A stretch of 29,292 nt of DNA, taken from Saccoglossus kowalevskii (taxonomy: Eukaryota; Hemichordata; Enteropneusta; Harrimaniidae). Location: positions 182,219-211,510 of the forward strand of contig NW_003116452.1 of the NCBI RefSeq assembly GCF_000003605.2. The letters run 5' to 3'. The notes beneath the pieces were generated by a model. That model saw only the letters and a program-made list of their open reading frames with translations, made no database searches and had not been told where the DNA came from. Position numbers and translations under genes: made by a program. Shown here one piece after another: positions 1 to 12,012 of this stretch. Positions within the stretch are counted from its first letter, which is position 1, and each line of letters starts with the position of its first letter.

Positions 1-1199
1 ATCTGGATTACGCATAGCTTCTCTGCGATTTACAGTCCGTATATCTTAAGCGTAGCTTGGACCCCCCCCCCCCAATACATTTTGCTGGATCCGCCACTGT
101 CGCATTGTCAGTCGAAAGTATGGTTTTGGAGGAGATGCCTTATGTCCTTATGAACATGTATATCCATCTCCACGTTTGCTAATCATAATCATCCTAGAGA
201 CTGCGAGGATTGCGTATTGACGAGGATTTCATGACACGTTGGTGCTATGACGCCCTCATAGGCCCGGATGTTGTTGTTATAGAGGTGAAATGTATCACCA
301 AGCGACCATCCTCCTATCAACTCACTACACTGTTGCTCACACAGACACCAGAACATTCAATATCTTCGACACTGTTGATGAATTTGCTGCAGACTGACCT
401 GTAAGGTAGGACATTCGGCTGTTTATGCTTTCGACATCATCGGTATTGTCCGTTTGTGCATTTTGAATTGATATTTACGCTATCGTCCGAATAACATACA
501 AAAGCATGTGTACTTAGAAATACCATGCACAGCCGTTGAAATAATTTGAGTCGCAACCATTGACTGACGCCATGCACTGTATACCCCAGTTGCGTTGTCA
601 TCGTTCATCATTATAAATCCTTTGACAGGGTGAATTAGAAAAGCACAAATTTTCTTCTGATATTTAATTTTGTTTTGAGAGTTGGGTTATTCTTTGTAGT
701 ACCCGAACTATATTCGTCTGGTGTATCACAAAGATAACGTGAATATGACGAGTACATACTCATCAAATCGTAATAACTGATCGTGACCACACACTCTGAA
801 CTGTTCGCTTATTGTTGACGCCAATAGATGAATAAGATTGGTAATTCATACAATTTTTGAGACAAAATCGCACTTAAATTATTTAAATGTTAATTAATGG
901 CAGGTAGTGTTGACATTGAAAACAAAACAACATCCACGGGAATCATTATTTGGTTTTTCTGGCGCTTTTGTTGTGCACGTGTTTAACAAGTTTTTGTTTA
1001 TATACATAGGTTCAATGGAATCGAATGATAAATTAATAATATTTAAATCAAAATTGATTGGGCATATCGTTTACAAATTGCCTTGTGACAATATAACAGG
1101 AATGTTAAATTCGTGAATTGTAAGTCAGCTCGTAGCATATTTGAAAAATGATCTAATATAACAAAGTTCTGAATTATGTCAAATAAATGTAAACCGAAA
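1..1199. other. Non-coding stretch with poly-C tract
   Basis: I see no convincing gene. Open frames are short and overlap on both strands. A run of 12 C lies at 62-73, followed by a G+C-richer patch (about 86-100) containing GGATCC. The combination resembles the debris at the end of a dispersed repeat, but this is only an impression. AT-rich sequence with AATAAA-like and TTAATTAA-like words fills the rest. Confidence 0.5.
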
Positions 1200-1221
1200 T
1201 TAGCGCGAACGTCCGCAGGCC

Positions 1222-1235
1222 GTTACCATGGCAAC
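1222..1235. promoter_or_regulatory. Consensus RFX X-box
   Basis: The 14-mer GTTACCATGGCAAC fits the X-box consensus GTNRCC-N(0-3)-RGYAAC with both half-sites complete and a 2-base spacer. RFX transcription factors bind this motif and, in animals, use it to switch on ciliary genes, usually from within a few hundred bases of the start. It sits beside a G+C-rich patch (1203-1221) that stands out from the AT-rich surroundings. On the plus strand a good splice-donor match, CAAT|GTAAGTTAG, follows at 1409/1410, so 1240-1409 could be a 5' exon. No coding sequence confirms this. The motif match is directly visible; its function is inferred. Confidence 0.45.
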
Positions 1236-1410
1236 ACTAATATCAATTATATGGATCGACCTGGTTTTTTGAAACAAGCGGTCTTTTGACATTGTGATAT
1301 AGTGTTCTAAACTCTTCACATCATTTTCCACTAAACTTACATCATTTTGAAGCCGTAAATAGTAAAACGATCGCCAGTAACTGCCAGACAACTGAACGAC
1401 CAGCTACAAT

Positions 1411-4400
1411 GTAAGTTAGCCTTATGGCGAATGGGAAATTAACCTTAACAACATGGGGACCAGCGTTGCCTAGAAGTGTTTTCAATGAGTACAGAGAATG
1501 TCAGTTGAAATTTAATAACGTATAAAACATTGCTCAATAATAAAATATAACCCGTGAATATGCACATACCAGATATACTGTCTGCGATTTACTAATTTAA
1601 GCCATATGATTGAGAAATAATTTGTTACACACGCACACACAAATCCACTCACGCCTTACACATATGCCTGCTTTTGATGAAAATAGTGGGACATTTTCAA
1701 AGGCAATGCACTAAATGTGTCAGATGATTATATAAATATATTAAAAAAGGACGATTAACATGCCAATCCACCCTTTTGATATGACACTGAAGACAAAAGG
1801 GACACAATTGTTTTTATTTAATTTAATTACATATTTATAAATATATGTATTCTGACATTTATAATTGATTTCATGAATATGTATAATATTGTAATAGTTC
1901 ATCAATCAAAAAACGTAATTGTCTAGAAATATGTTTATTACTTAACCTGTCATGTGACCGGTAAATATGAGAGCAATATTCAAAGTAATTCTGTTGTGAC
2001 ATTTGTATTGTGAAATGCATCAGGAAATCATATTAGTGATTTTAAGTAATAACCTTAATATTTTTAATCATTTGACGATTCTCTATAGCAATCAATACGG
2101 CACGTCACGGTTTGTGCATTTGATGGCTGAAAAAAAACACTTCAGAAAGCAATGAACTTGAATTTGATCATCTGTCTAGTATGTACAAACACTGTCCCCG
2201 TTTACCCAAATATATGTTTATTCAATTGTTGTTTCTATGTTGTTGAATCTTACAATTATTTTCGGTCTAAAATTCAGTCTACGGAAAAGGGAACATTGAA
2301 TAAGGAATAATGATAGACTATACCCATTTACGGAGGAATGCCAAGAAATGCTATTCGTATATCATAGTAGACATAGTTATTGTTCCTAAAACGTTATTGA
2401 AATACAAGATATATTAAACTATAATCCTGAGTAAAATGAACCAATTCTGACAGTCTAATCTGACATAGTTCAATGCATTGGTGAGAATTATTATACGGTG
2501 AAATTACGTATACACCGATGATATTCAATACGTATCTTTTGTCCACAAGCATCGTAAATTGGGCTTCATAGTACCCTTATTGTTCCCTCTTTTTTTGCCA
2601 ATTATTTCTTTCAAAATATTCTTCAGTTGACGATGTAACAATTCGGTGCATTTCAATGCAGGGACTACGTGATATCAATGGTTTCAATCAAACTAAAATA
2701 TGGACATGTGCAATATGTTACCCCTGTCAATATTTATGTTTAAACAAAATACTATGGCAAATCAAAATATTATTTTATGCAATATAATGTAGGAATATTT
2801 GATGACGCCTCGCCATACTTTAACCAGATTCGCTCGTCGATAGTATCAATATCTAAAATTGCATGCAAGAAATATCATTAACATAATATTTCAGTTTAAC
2901 ATTGCAAACAACAACTCATAGTTCTGTTTTAAATGCAGTTATACCAATAATACAATAAACTAATAGCAAGAATGTCCTACATGGTTATCCGTATTGCACA
3001 GCAGTGACATGCGATCATCTTTTGTTATGAAGGGTGTTAAAACATCAAACCAAAGTTTACAGGGTAACTCGCCGTATCTGTTTCCCTCGGCAAAAACAAA
3101 ACAAAAAACAGTAGATTTTGTCGACATTAAATCATACCCTAGAGGTCAAGAGCAATAGTTTTCCGTGATTTAGTAATGCTTCTTTTTATGTCTGTGTATT
3201 ATTATTGTTCAATTCTCTTACTCTCACAGCGTAATTCAACTAGTAAACAAGGTAATCTTTATTTTACGTGCATATTCTAGATCTATCTAATATGCCTCTT
3301 ATACGCAATAATATCACACCTGTTACCATGACGATAAATATGATCATCCTGTCATCCGTAATGTTGCTAGAGACTTCTAAGGTATGAATAATTATGCATA
3401 AAAACCCCTGGACATGGCATTGTTAATGAAAACTACAGACTAACAAGTATTGTCATTAGGCGTTTTAATGTATGGGATTGGACATAATAGTGAAATTACT
3501 ATGACTGACATCATAGTAATTATATTGTGTGTGTGGCGATAGGTCACCTTGGGGGGTCGGGTCATTTGAAATAACATATATGCTACAGTGTAAAGTATTC
3601 CCAGCGTACAGTGTTCACGTTAAACTGGTGATGTCGTCATTTTAAATATAACCGAAGTTATTTAATGTCATATTGCCACAATGTATGTATATTTTCACAC
3701 TCAGGATTAATTATTACATTAAATAAATAACCCGTTTTAGGTATTCTATAAAGCTCTAAATAATGATAACGTTTTCTCATTTAGATTGCGCTGTAAATGT
3801 TTGTCTGAAGCTGGGACAGCAGTCATTGCTTTGTTTCTCTCTCACGCACACATCATCCAAATTGCCTCTTTAAACATCATATATGTAATCTGGCGTCATT
3901 ATGACGCACATAAGCCTACATTCGGTATATCCCTGAATAGATATCTCTGAAAGTGTGCACTATAACAAAGGCTAAACATCGCTCTTGTTTGGCCTTAGCG
4001 CCAGTCTTTCAATATACTGTCCAGTCATTAACGTCGGGTGTTTTAAGGTCAGTTTGCTTTGATTAACACGAAATCGATTTTTGTGACGCACATTGTTTAA
4101 CCAACAGTTGCAATTATCAGGGTATTTCAATGATTAGTAATTCGAAACTCAAATCAATAAAGCTCATACTATATTGGGGAAGAATAATTAGTAAGGTTAT
4201 TTAAAAAAAATGATATGTTTCAACTTGTACGACAGGCAGCGTCATCATTGATATGGTTGAACGTGCTAATTACATATTTGTCTAGAGCACACTTTTGAAT
4301 TACCATAGCATAAGCAATAATGCTTAAATTGAGATCTGTTGTGATATTTTTTTTGAAATTCTTTATACCTTTTCTAATTACCTTCTTATATATATTTACG

Positions 4401-6780
4401 TATTTTAAAATTGCAAAATACCTGTACTATTCAGATATTAATTACCATAATCCCCTTACACCGAGCTACAAAAAACCATAACTTTTAAATTACAAATAAT
4501 ACATACATTAATGTTTAATTTTAGAATCATATTATATCGTATTGTGTTATGTTTCAGCCAACGAACAATTGAAATTTGTTTTGTATCCATTCAGTAAAAC
4601 ATAATTCACATCAAGCAATATAACTTGGTTGTCGACGTCTTCCCTTTATTTTTCGTGACTCGAATAAGCATTAATCCTGGATATATGTGTTTGTTGGTCA
4701 TATTTAGTCTTGGCTATTTTGAATGTTAACGAGCCGACACCATGAAGTGTGTTACTTTTCCATCAGGAACTGGACTGTTCAAACAAAAGTATTTGTTTTT
4801 TATTTCACGTTTTGTAAAGCAATACATGATAATTGGATATGTGATTATCTTGTGCAAATTCCAACGTAATGGATTCTTGTGTGAGTATGATGCGGATCTT
4901 AAATGAACAAAAACATTGTTTACTCCCAGAATAAAGAAAGTATAACGTAGTAATTTCCTTGCATCACAAGACTGTATATTAATCGCTTTTAAGGAATTGA
5001 AGCTGAATTCGTGTTTCAACCAGGTGATTTAATTCCACGATTCACGAAGAATGAAAGCGAACACGTCTGAATAGGGGATGTATTGTGTATACAATGTTCT
5101 ATTCACAACTGTATACAATGTGGTGTTAACAAAATAAACTGTTGCCACACACACGTAGATATTCATTTGACGTCGCGTTGCGTGAATAGAAAAAGTACAT
5201 TGATGTGTTCAGTGAGTTTTATGTTTGTCTTTATTATTTGTTTTATTTCGGACAATTATAAACACCAATGAATAAACATATACATTTGTTAGCGTTTGGC
5301 TTTCTTAATTAATTGTTATTTTTGAACAGTGATGCTATGTAGATATTACATCATAAATATTAAGACGGAACGAATTATACCAACGAGTGTCAATTGGGGG
5401 CCAAGTAATGTAAAAAAAATGAGTCTCTGTGGTTGACATGCTTGTTGAACGGCACTTCTAACAGCCCAAACTACTAATAACTTAACTAATCTACAATTTT
5501 GTCTTCTGAATGTGTATTTACTACTAGCACATCTTAGAAAGGACACACGCGTGAACTAATCCAAAGATACTTCATTATACAATAAGTTTTTCGTGAATAA
5601 ATAAAACATTTCTACAGAAACGTAAATATAATTTCTTTCTAATATTATAATCATCGCTTGCATAAATACAAGAATGAGTGCGCATTAATATATATTAATA
5701 AACTAATATACCATTACTGGTGTACCTTTATCCGCGGTTATACCACAAAAACCGTTCAAGCAGTGAAACAGAAAACTGTTTACAATTTTGACCAGACACG
5801 TAGACGTTACGTGGGAATGCAGGACAATGAAAACAATATTGTGTGTCACAAATATTTGTCACAATGCGTGCATTGTATTCTTCAATAGAAATATCAGTCG
5901 ATGGCATGTAACATCTGGGATGGTAATGCTTGGTAAGACAATGAGGGATTTGCATGTACATATGCACGCTATGTCGGGTTCTAAAAGTGAAGATATCAAA
6001 AACCACATGGCTCATTAGTCTGAACAAATGATTTGTCTCTGGTCCTGACATCTTCAAAACATGGTGCAGTGATGCACCTTTTGTTTTTTGTTTTGCTTTT
6101 CAATTTTTATTAGTTTAACAGTATTATGGCAAAGCTATAGAAATAAATACAATGAGCAACCCATTTGAACGGACGCGCTCGCTGACAAGTAACAAATCAA
6201 TTATTTTTCTTGGCCCTATTATAATTCCCATTTACGTCAAATGACTCCGACCATTATGAGTATAAATTTATTTTAAAGTAGTGAACGCATCATCAGTCAT
6301 GAATTTGATGTGCGAGAAAGATTTCTTTATAACACATTTAATTGTAATGCATTCTGAATTAGTTAAAATGAACATGATTGACATTCCAAGAATATGTTTT
6401 GCCAAGAATTCACGTGCACATACATGAATACAAATCTGATCTTAATATACATGCCATATATGCGTCTATTTTATTCAGTGTATTGGTTTTCTACACATAT
6501 TTAAATCGTGTGCAGAGAACTAAATAGTATAGTTTTGTATATATTAGGTATTCAGTACAGACTATATAGATGTGTGTCAGAATGTTTAATGGAAATTTCC
6601 CTTTGTCTTGCATTTATACTATTGTATTTTTTACTGGATTAATTTGAACTCAAAACCTTACAAATTAATTAAGATTTTAAAGAAGGTGTTAGTGTGTTTA
6701 CATTTGGGGAGGGGGTCATTCTACACAACTGTAATTCTAGGTACTGAAATCGTTTCACCAAACTTAGAATATGACTCATT
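1411..6780. other. Non-coding AT-rich stretch
   Basis: I find no supported gene, RNA gene or mobile element. Open frames stay below about 110 codons, occur on both strands at once and show no recognisable protein motif. A perfect 12-bp direct repeat (TGTATACAATGT) occurs at 5086-5097 and 5110-5121, giving a duplicated CIQC in one short frame. This looks like a local duplication. Confidence 0.5.
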
Positions 6781-6797
6781 GCACGTGAGACACGTGC
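6781..6797. repeat. Palindrome carrying two CACGTG E-boxes
   Basis: GCACGTGAGACACGTGC is a perfect inverted repeat with 7-bp arms and a 3-base centre. Each arm contains the E-box CACGTG, the target of bHLH and bHLH-Zip factors such as the Myc/Max and USF families. No promoter or gene can be tied to it. Confidence 0.35.
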
Positions 6798-7908
6798 TTG
6801 GCATTAGGTTTACTTCGCAGCAATGACAGAACTGATCTATTTTTGCAAATGTGGCAGCAACTGTTCAGATTAAAATAGTATTTTCATCGAGAGAAGAACC
6901 ATGTTGTTTTTGCAGTTCAGACTTCAGTATTTGTGACTAGGGAATCTCTGTGTGGTGTATATTATATTGTTATGAAACCTTGTAAACTGTTCAAAGAAAT
7001 AAAAATTCAATACTATTACGTGTATTGGTCGATTAGCCGTCGTTGAAAAAATAAATGTTATCAATAATTGTGTATTTCGACCAGTTGTTATCGCTTCCCA
7101 TATATATCAATTGCGTTTTAACTTATCTGTACATACACACCTGATAAACCAACCATATTTTGTATTGTTGTGTGTCGCCGAGGCAACACATCATTTCATG
7201 CTGTCCATCACGCTCAACTGTGTGTAAAATGGTGACGTAATGAATGTAGTAGATAATAATTGGTAATTGTTGTCCTAATTAACTATTCAAAATAGTTAAA
7301 CATTTCATGCAATAGCTCTGTATCGATAGCCTAGGAGAATGTATTTATCAGTTCCATCAGCCTTTATTTATTCACTGAATTTGACGTAATCTGAGTTTTT
7401 TTTAGTCAAATGTACACATAACTGCATGCATTTGTGGCATGCCAAACGTAGCTCGCCGACTTAGCGTGAAGGCATATACCCTCAAGTGTCAGTCGATGTA
7501 TCACCTTTTAAATTAACAGCTCGGCTCAGTTCGAGCAATAGCACAGCGTGTCATTTATTCCATCATTATTTATAAAAATACATTTTCTACATGACTACAT
7601 ATCCATTTCACGAATATGAGAGATCCCGAGTCAAAATGTTTTATTCGAATTTATACGCATTTCAAATTTCCAGAAAACTTCAAAAAAAACAAGTTGACAA
7701 ACTAAAATGTATCATTCTAAGCACATTTGAAACGTACAACAACAGGGGTAGTAAGTGTTGAATCCGTACTCGACTAAATCATGCCGTGAATAATGCAAAT
7801 GTCTCGATGGTTCTGTGTATCTATACCAACCGCCGTATTTGAGCGTATACAACTATGATGGCTACAATTAATTACCGATGTACAAATCACAACAACCCGT
7901 TTTATTAA
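6798..7908. other. Non-coding AT-rich stretch
   Basis: No gene or repeat is supported here. The sequence has short homopolymer runs and scattered AATAAA-type words only. Confidence 0.5.
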
Positions 7909-7962
7909 TCAACCAAAATAAATGATCCATTTTATATATTTATATATATATATTTTGGTTGA
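7909..7962. repeat. Inverted repeat flanking an AT core
   Basis: TCAACCAAAATA at 7909-7920 and its exact reverse complement at 7951-7962 enclose about 30 bases of nearly pure A/T. The structure could fold as a 12-bp hairpin. It could be the remnant of a very small inverted-repeat element or a cruciform-prone AT tract. No target-site duplication is visible next to the arms. Confidence 0.45.
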
Positions 7963-9406
7963 ATCCAGTTTAGGAAATGTGACTTTCATCGTATACGTTT
8001 CATATATGTTTTTTTATTTCTGTATTCTAGTCTTGTAGTACCGCATGGCGATCTCTCACTGTGGTTCACTCGTCCTGTCGAACGCGTAATAACCAGTGAA
8101 GCGTGTATATTTCATGGAGTTCAATGCGTGAATCAAGCGTTCATCATATTTCATATATCACATATATTTATATATATATAAATTTTGCACTGTACGTACC
8201 ACATATCATACCGTTCAGAGTAATTAGAAACATTTGTACTGTATTTTACACTTATTTATTACGTAATTATACATCGCCTATACGGTATACGATAGCTTAT
8301 GTGACCGTATTAAATTTTACTACGGTGTAGGGTTATATTGAATATTTATGGCTGAATGGCGGGTTGTCACCAACTTATTTTATTGTATTTTAGTCAACGT
8401 TTAACCCTGATAACATATGACATATATATTTGTTGCATCAAAACTGGATACAATGCTCTTGGCGTTCTATTTTATTTTTAGTCGACAACTGATTTGTACA
8501 ATCGAACTGTCTATTTATCCGCCACGTCGTTCAGCAATATATATATATTAAGTACATTTATTTCAATGTCCTGGTATTATTACTTTCATTCTCCATTTAG
8601 ATTCAGATCTCATCTTTCAGAAAAACCAGGGCGCTCGCTGCAGTGAATAGTTCCGAATCATGAATACGTGACCACGCGGGCCATCATGCGCGCCATCGAA
8701 TCTACGTATTGCGTTCGCAGTCTGCCTCATCTCGTAACCAGTTGAGTGTATTCCAGCCGTTGCGTTTATCGAAAAACTAGTAAATGTGCATGTGTAGCTA
8801 AACCTAAAATCTATAATAACGGTATTAGTGGAATCTCTATTGACACGTTCATAAGTACGCTGTATTTCTGTGGTGGTAGATCTTACACTGATGACAAATT
8901 GCTTACGATTTTACAAAAGCTGGATTAAGGTAGTGTTTGTGTATGTGGTCAGAAATTCAATTAAAACGGGATTCTCGTCAGGACTTCGTCGTCGTGCGAC
9001 TCACGCCTGACACATGGGAGTACGGGATTAAACTATTAGTTTAGATATTAATATAACGTTTGAATCTAGTTCAACACTGAGATGTATTTTACTTTGCCAA
9101 CTTTAATGGTACTATATCATACAGCGCCTGTGCATTTCAATATCTTGTTAGCATCTAAGTGTGACTGACGCTATGTCTTCACAAAGTTTGTTAACTATGA
9201 TTTGCAGATACTGATTGATTTTAGGTGGCGTAATAGCATGTCATTTTCATCGGAAGTACTATAACAGCGGGCGAGTCCACACCCCATTTGCAATTTAACG
9301 TGGCAGACGTTTAACTATTATGCGCTCGTTATCGTAACCTACAGACAATTTGCGGGATAACTTCAGCTTCCTGCTCAGAACCCAAACTAACCAGAAGATA
9401 ATTAGC
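7963..9406. other. Non-coding stretch with a G+C-richer patch
   Basis: No gene is supported. A more G+C-rich patch at about 8630-8725 has several CpGs and an open minus-strand frame of roughly 45-50 codons without a recognisable family. AT microsatellite-like runs occur near 8164-8180 and 8536-8550. Confidence 0.45.
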
Positions 9407-9426
9407 ACGATCAATCACGTGATCGT
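9407..9426. repeat. Short palindrome around an E-box
   Basis: ACGATCA (9407-9413) pairs with TGATCGT (9420-9426) across a 6-base centre, and ATCACGTGAT (9414-9423) inside it is itself palindromic. The same 10-mer recurs near 12065. It may be a bHLH-type binding site. No adjacent gene supports a role. Confidence 0.3.
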
Positions 9427-9938
9427 TTTATCGGAAAAAAGCGGTAATTTTAGGGGATATTTAATTTCACATATTAGCCTTTCGTTTATTATTTGCATTT
9501 AAGAGAATATTGGTTAGTGTGATGGACGCAAATAGGGATAAATGGCCCAAGCACTAAAACGCCGGTACCGTTGTGTTATATAAACGAAGGCATATACTGT
9601 TATAAGGAGGGGTCGTAATTAATCCAAACTTTCTAACGATAGCTTCCAATTGATCCGGGTAGTTGCATGCCCCACATTTGGTATTTAGTCAGCCGAATAT
9701 GTTATCTGGGTTACATAGAACGGATTCCGGTCACGACATTTATAATATGGGCTATGTATGTTCACGTGTTCCGTCCAATTAACGTTGACTACTACAAGAC
9801 CTCGCTATAAGCATTAGTGTTTGTGCACAGTGTTATGGCGGTGTTCACCCCAGTATCAGGAATGTACATACATGGATGCCCTTCGTCGGCCGGTCACTGC
9901 TAGAGTACACTTTGTCACTCAAGCAAACTTACAATACA

Positions 9939-9965
9939 ATATATATATATATATATGTGTGTGTG
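9939..9965. repeat. Compound (AT)n(GT)n microsatellite
   Basis: A run of AT dinucleotides (9939-9956) passes directly into GT dinucleotides (9957-9965). This is an ordinary eukaryotic compound microsatellite and is probably length-variable between individuals. Confidence 0.85.
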
Positions 9966-11500
9966 AGCGTATCTCACTATATATAATTGGAATATTTGTT
10001 TTACAATTTGACGCAGTCGTGAATAGATATATCCAATTAGTATATTAAATTTTAATTTCAATCAACTTACCTTCAGAACCCGACGTCAGCTAGTTATCTG
10101 AATATCACTATGACCCTGAACAGAATATACCAGATTAATTACTTAGTTGTTATGTTTGTTTTTTGGCGGTGCAATTACGTAATCGTGACTCATATGTTAA
10201 GTATAATTTATAAAGTAAATGTTTTTACTACGGCCTGTTATTGCATACTGGCGTATTTTTAGAATGAGAATAAAGCCGTAGAAACATGGTTTATAACATT
10301 CACCGACCTATTTATATCGTTATTATTCATATACATATATATATATAATGTGTTTGTCTCGGATACATTTGCTGGTACATTTTGCATGCTATGACCAAAA
10401 ACACAATCCGTATCACGGATTCAATGTTTTTAAAGATTCTGCCAATCATTCGTTGTATTCATATGTGTTACATATACATATATGGAACGACATTGTATTC
10501 AGACTGACTGCAGTGTCTTTAGTTATGTAACTACATATCCGTTCAGCTTCATCCACTGTTATAAATAACACCTCGTTTGGAAAATCATTCCCGAAATATA
10601 TTTTAATATTATCATGTTTAATATTTATTTTATTTACATGTGATATCTATTTAACTCTATTAAACATATATACACTGTGTTATCCATAACAATAATACAG
10701 CGCTATAAACACTACAATGTGTAGTGCATTAGTAAGTAGTAAACTACAACTATCAAGACCATTGTTGTCAATCAATTCATCAATTACCGGTAATTTTTTT
10801 AACGTTTTGATTACTTAAAGTCAATCCGATCTCACGTATTTATGAGTCAAATTAGTCCATTTAGCTAGGTCATTGAAACTGCATATATCTAAACAAGATG
10901 CCGTATATACATATATTGCTACTGCAACGTTATCACCCATATCCAGCTGTCTTGAAATGAGTACGTTTTGTGATTTAGAAATAAAATATACAGAGAATAT
11001 AAAAGTGATTAAATCTGCAATACTCTCGTTTCGCACATTCGTCCTGCTCCATGTGGGGTGACCCAGATAGCATTATGTAATTAAATCCCACAATGTGAAT
11101 GTAATTTGCACTGTAAACTACCAGCCCAGATGTTTCGTTGTTGAAATATAGTATGCGCTGTAGTCATTAAACACAATTATACTTGCTTAAACTTGCTAAC
11201 TGATAAATGTCAATTCTTTTGTTATTTAACGTGCATTGTTAAATCAATTTTTATTTGTATTGTAGTTTTTCAAGGTGATATTTTTGTCTCGATTATGCTA
11301 AATCACATTTCAAAAATATACATTTATACACAACGTATAAATCGGTATTTCTGGTTTTAAAATGCCATGGATTGAAGAGAGCGTGTGCTCTTCAAACACC
11401 ACTTACTTAAAATGGATATGAATAAAGCAATGTATATATATTATTTCGCTAATGAATATGTAAAATTTAAACACATTTTATTCGATGAAGGACATTCGGT
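9966..11500. other. Non-coding AT-rich stretch
   Basis: No coding gene is supported. On the minus strand a good splice-donor match (CTGAAG|GTAAGTTGAT, junction at about 10070) lies after an acceptor-like TTCTGTTCAG. The 45-base interval between them has stops in all three frames, so it could only be a non-coding exon or chance. Confidence 0.4.
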
Positions 11501-11502
11501 GT

Positions 11503-11780
11503 GTGGCGTTGAAATGATAGGATAGTCGAATATAACGCCACTTTGAACATGCCATTTGTGTCCTGCTGAGCAAACGATCGTAGTGCAACATGCCTACATA
11601 CATTCTATCCAGAATTACTCACTGGCATGCTAACCGGAATTACTAAGTGACTATTTATAGGGAAACTGCAATTAGTTGCTCGTCATATTGAATTAGAACA
11701 AACTCGTGCATGAGAATTCCACCTGTTATGCCCCGGACAGACAAAGTTATTGGGTGCGTTCGTCGAATATAACGCAACTT
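11503..11780. repeat. Dispersed 19-bp direct repeat pair with local hairpin
   Basis: A 19-mer beginning GTCGAATATAACGC occurs at 11525-11543 and again at 11762-11780 with one mismatch. The first copy is also the right arm of a small hairpin: GTGGCGTT (11503-11510) pairs with AACGCCAC (11534-11541). The 237-bp spacing would fit two ends or two copies of a small repeat. I do not recognise the family. Confidence 0.4.
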
Positions 11781-11922
11781 ACATTGCATACCTTTGGCGG
11801 ATTGCGCCGTCGAAATTGATTCCTGCGTAACAGATCAAAGTCGCAATGTCGTGCCACGACCGGCGTCGCCCCCCGGCATCGATACTCTATACTATTCGGT
11901 AATTATTAAGTATATACAGCGT

Positions 11923-12012
11923 ACTGTAAGTAGTGCGTAGAATACTCAGACCACTGTAAGTAGTACGTAGAATACTCAGAACACTGTAAGTAGTGCGTAG
12001 ATTATACACACA
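11923..12012. repeat. 30-bp tandem repeat, about 2.6 copies
   Basis: Units start with ACTGTAAGTAGTGCGTAG at 11923, 11953 and 11983, giving an exact 30-bp period. The first two units differ at only a few positions; the third matches for 18 bases and then decays. Because 30 is a multiple of 3, the minus strand reads as a repeated ten-residue block (LRTTYSxLSI) in an otherwise unremarkable frame. It is a minisatellite; there is no evidence that it is translated. Confidence 0.85.

Noticed and set aside
8630-8750. G+C-richer patch with a minus-strand frame that faintly recalls a Tc1-type DNA-binding segment
   Set aside because: The resemblance needs several gaps, and no catalytic motif or inverted repeat is nearby.
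10025-10145. Minus-strand exon between TTCTGTTCAG and GAAG|GTAAGTTGAT
   Set aside because: The donor is good, but every frame in between has a stop and no other exon is visible; it could only be a non-coding exon.
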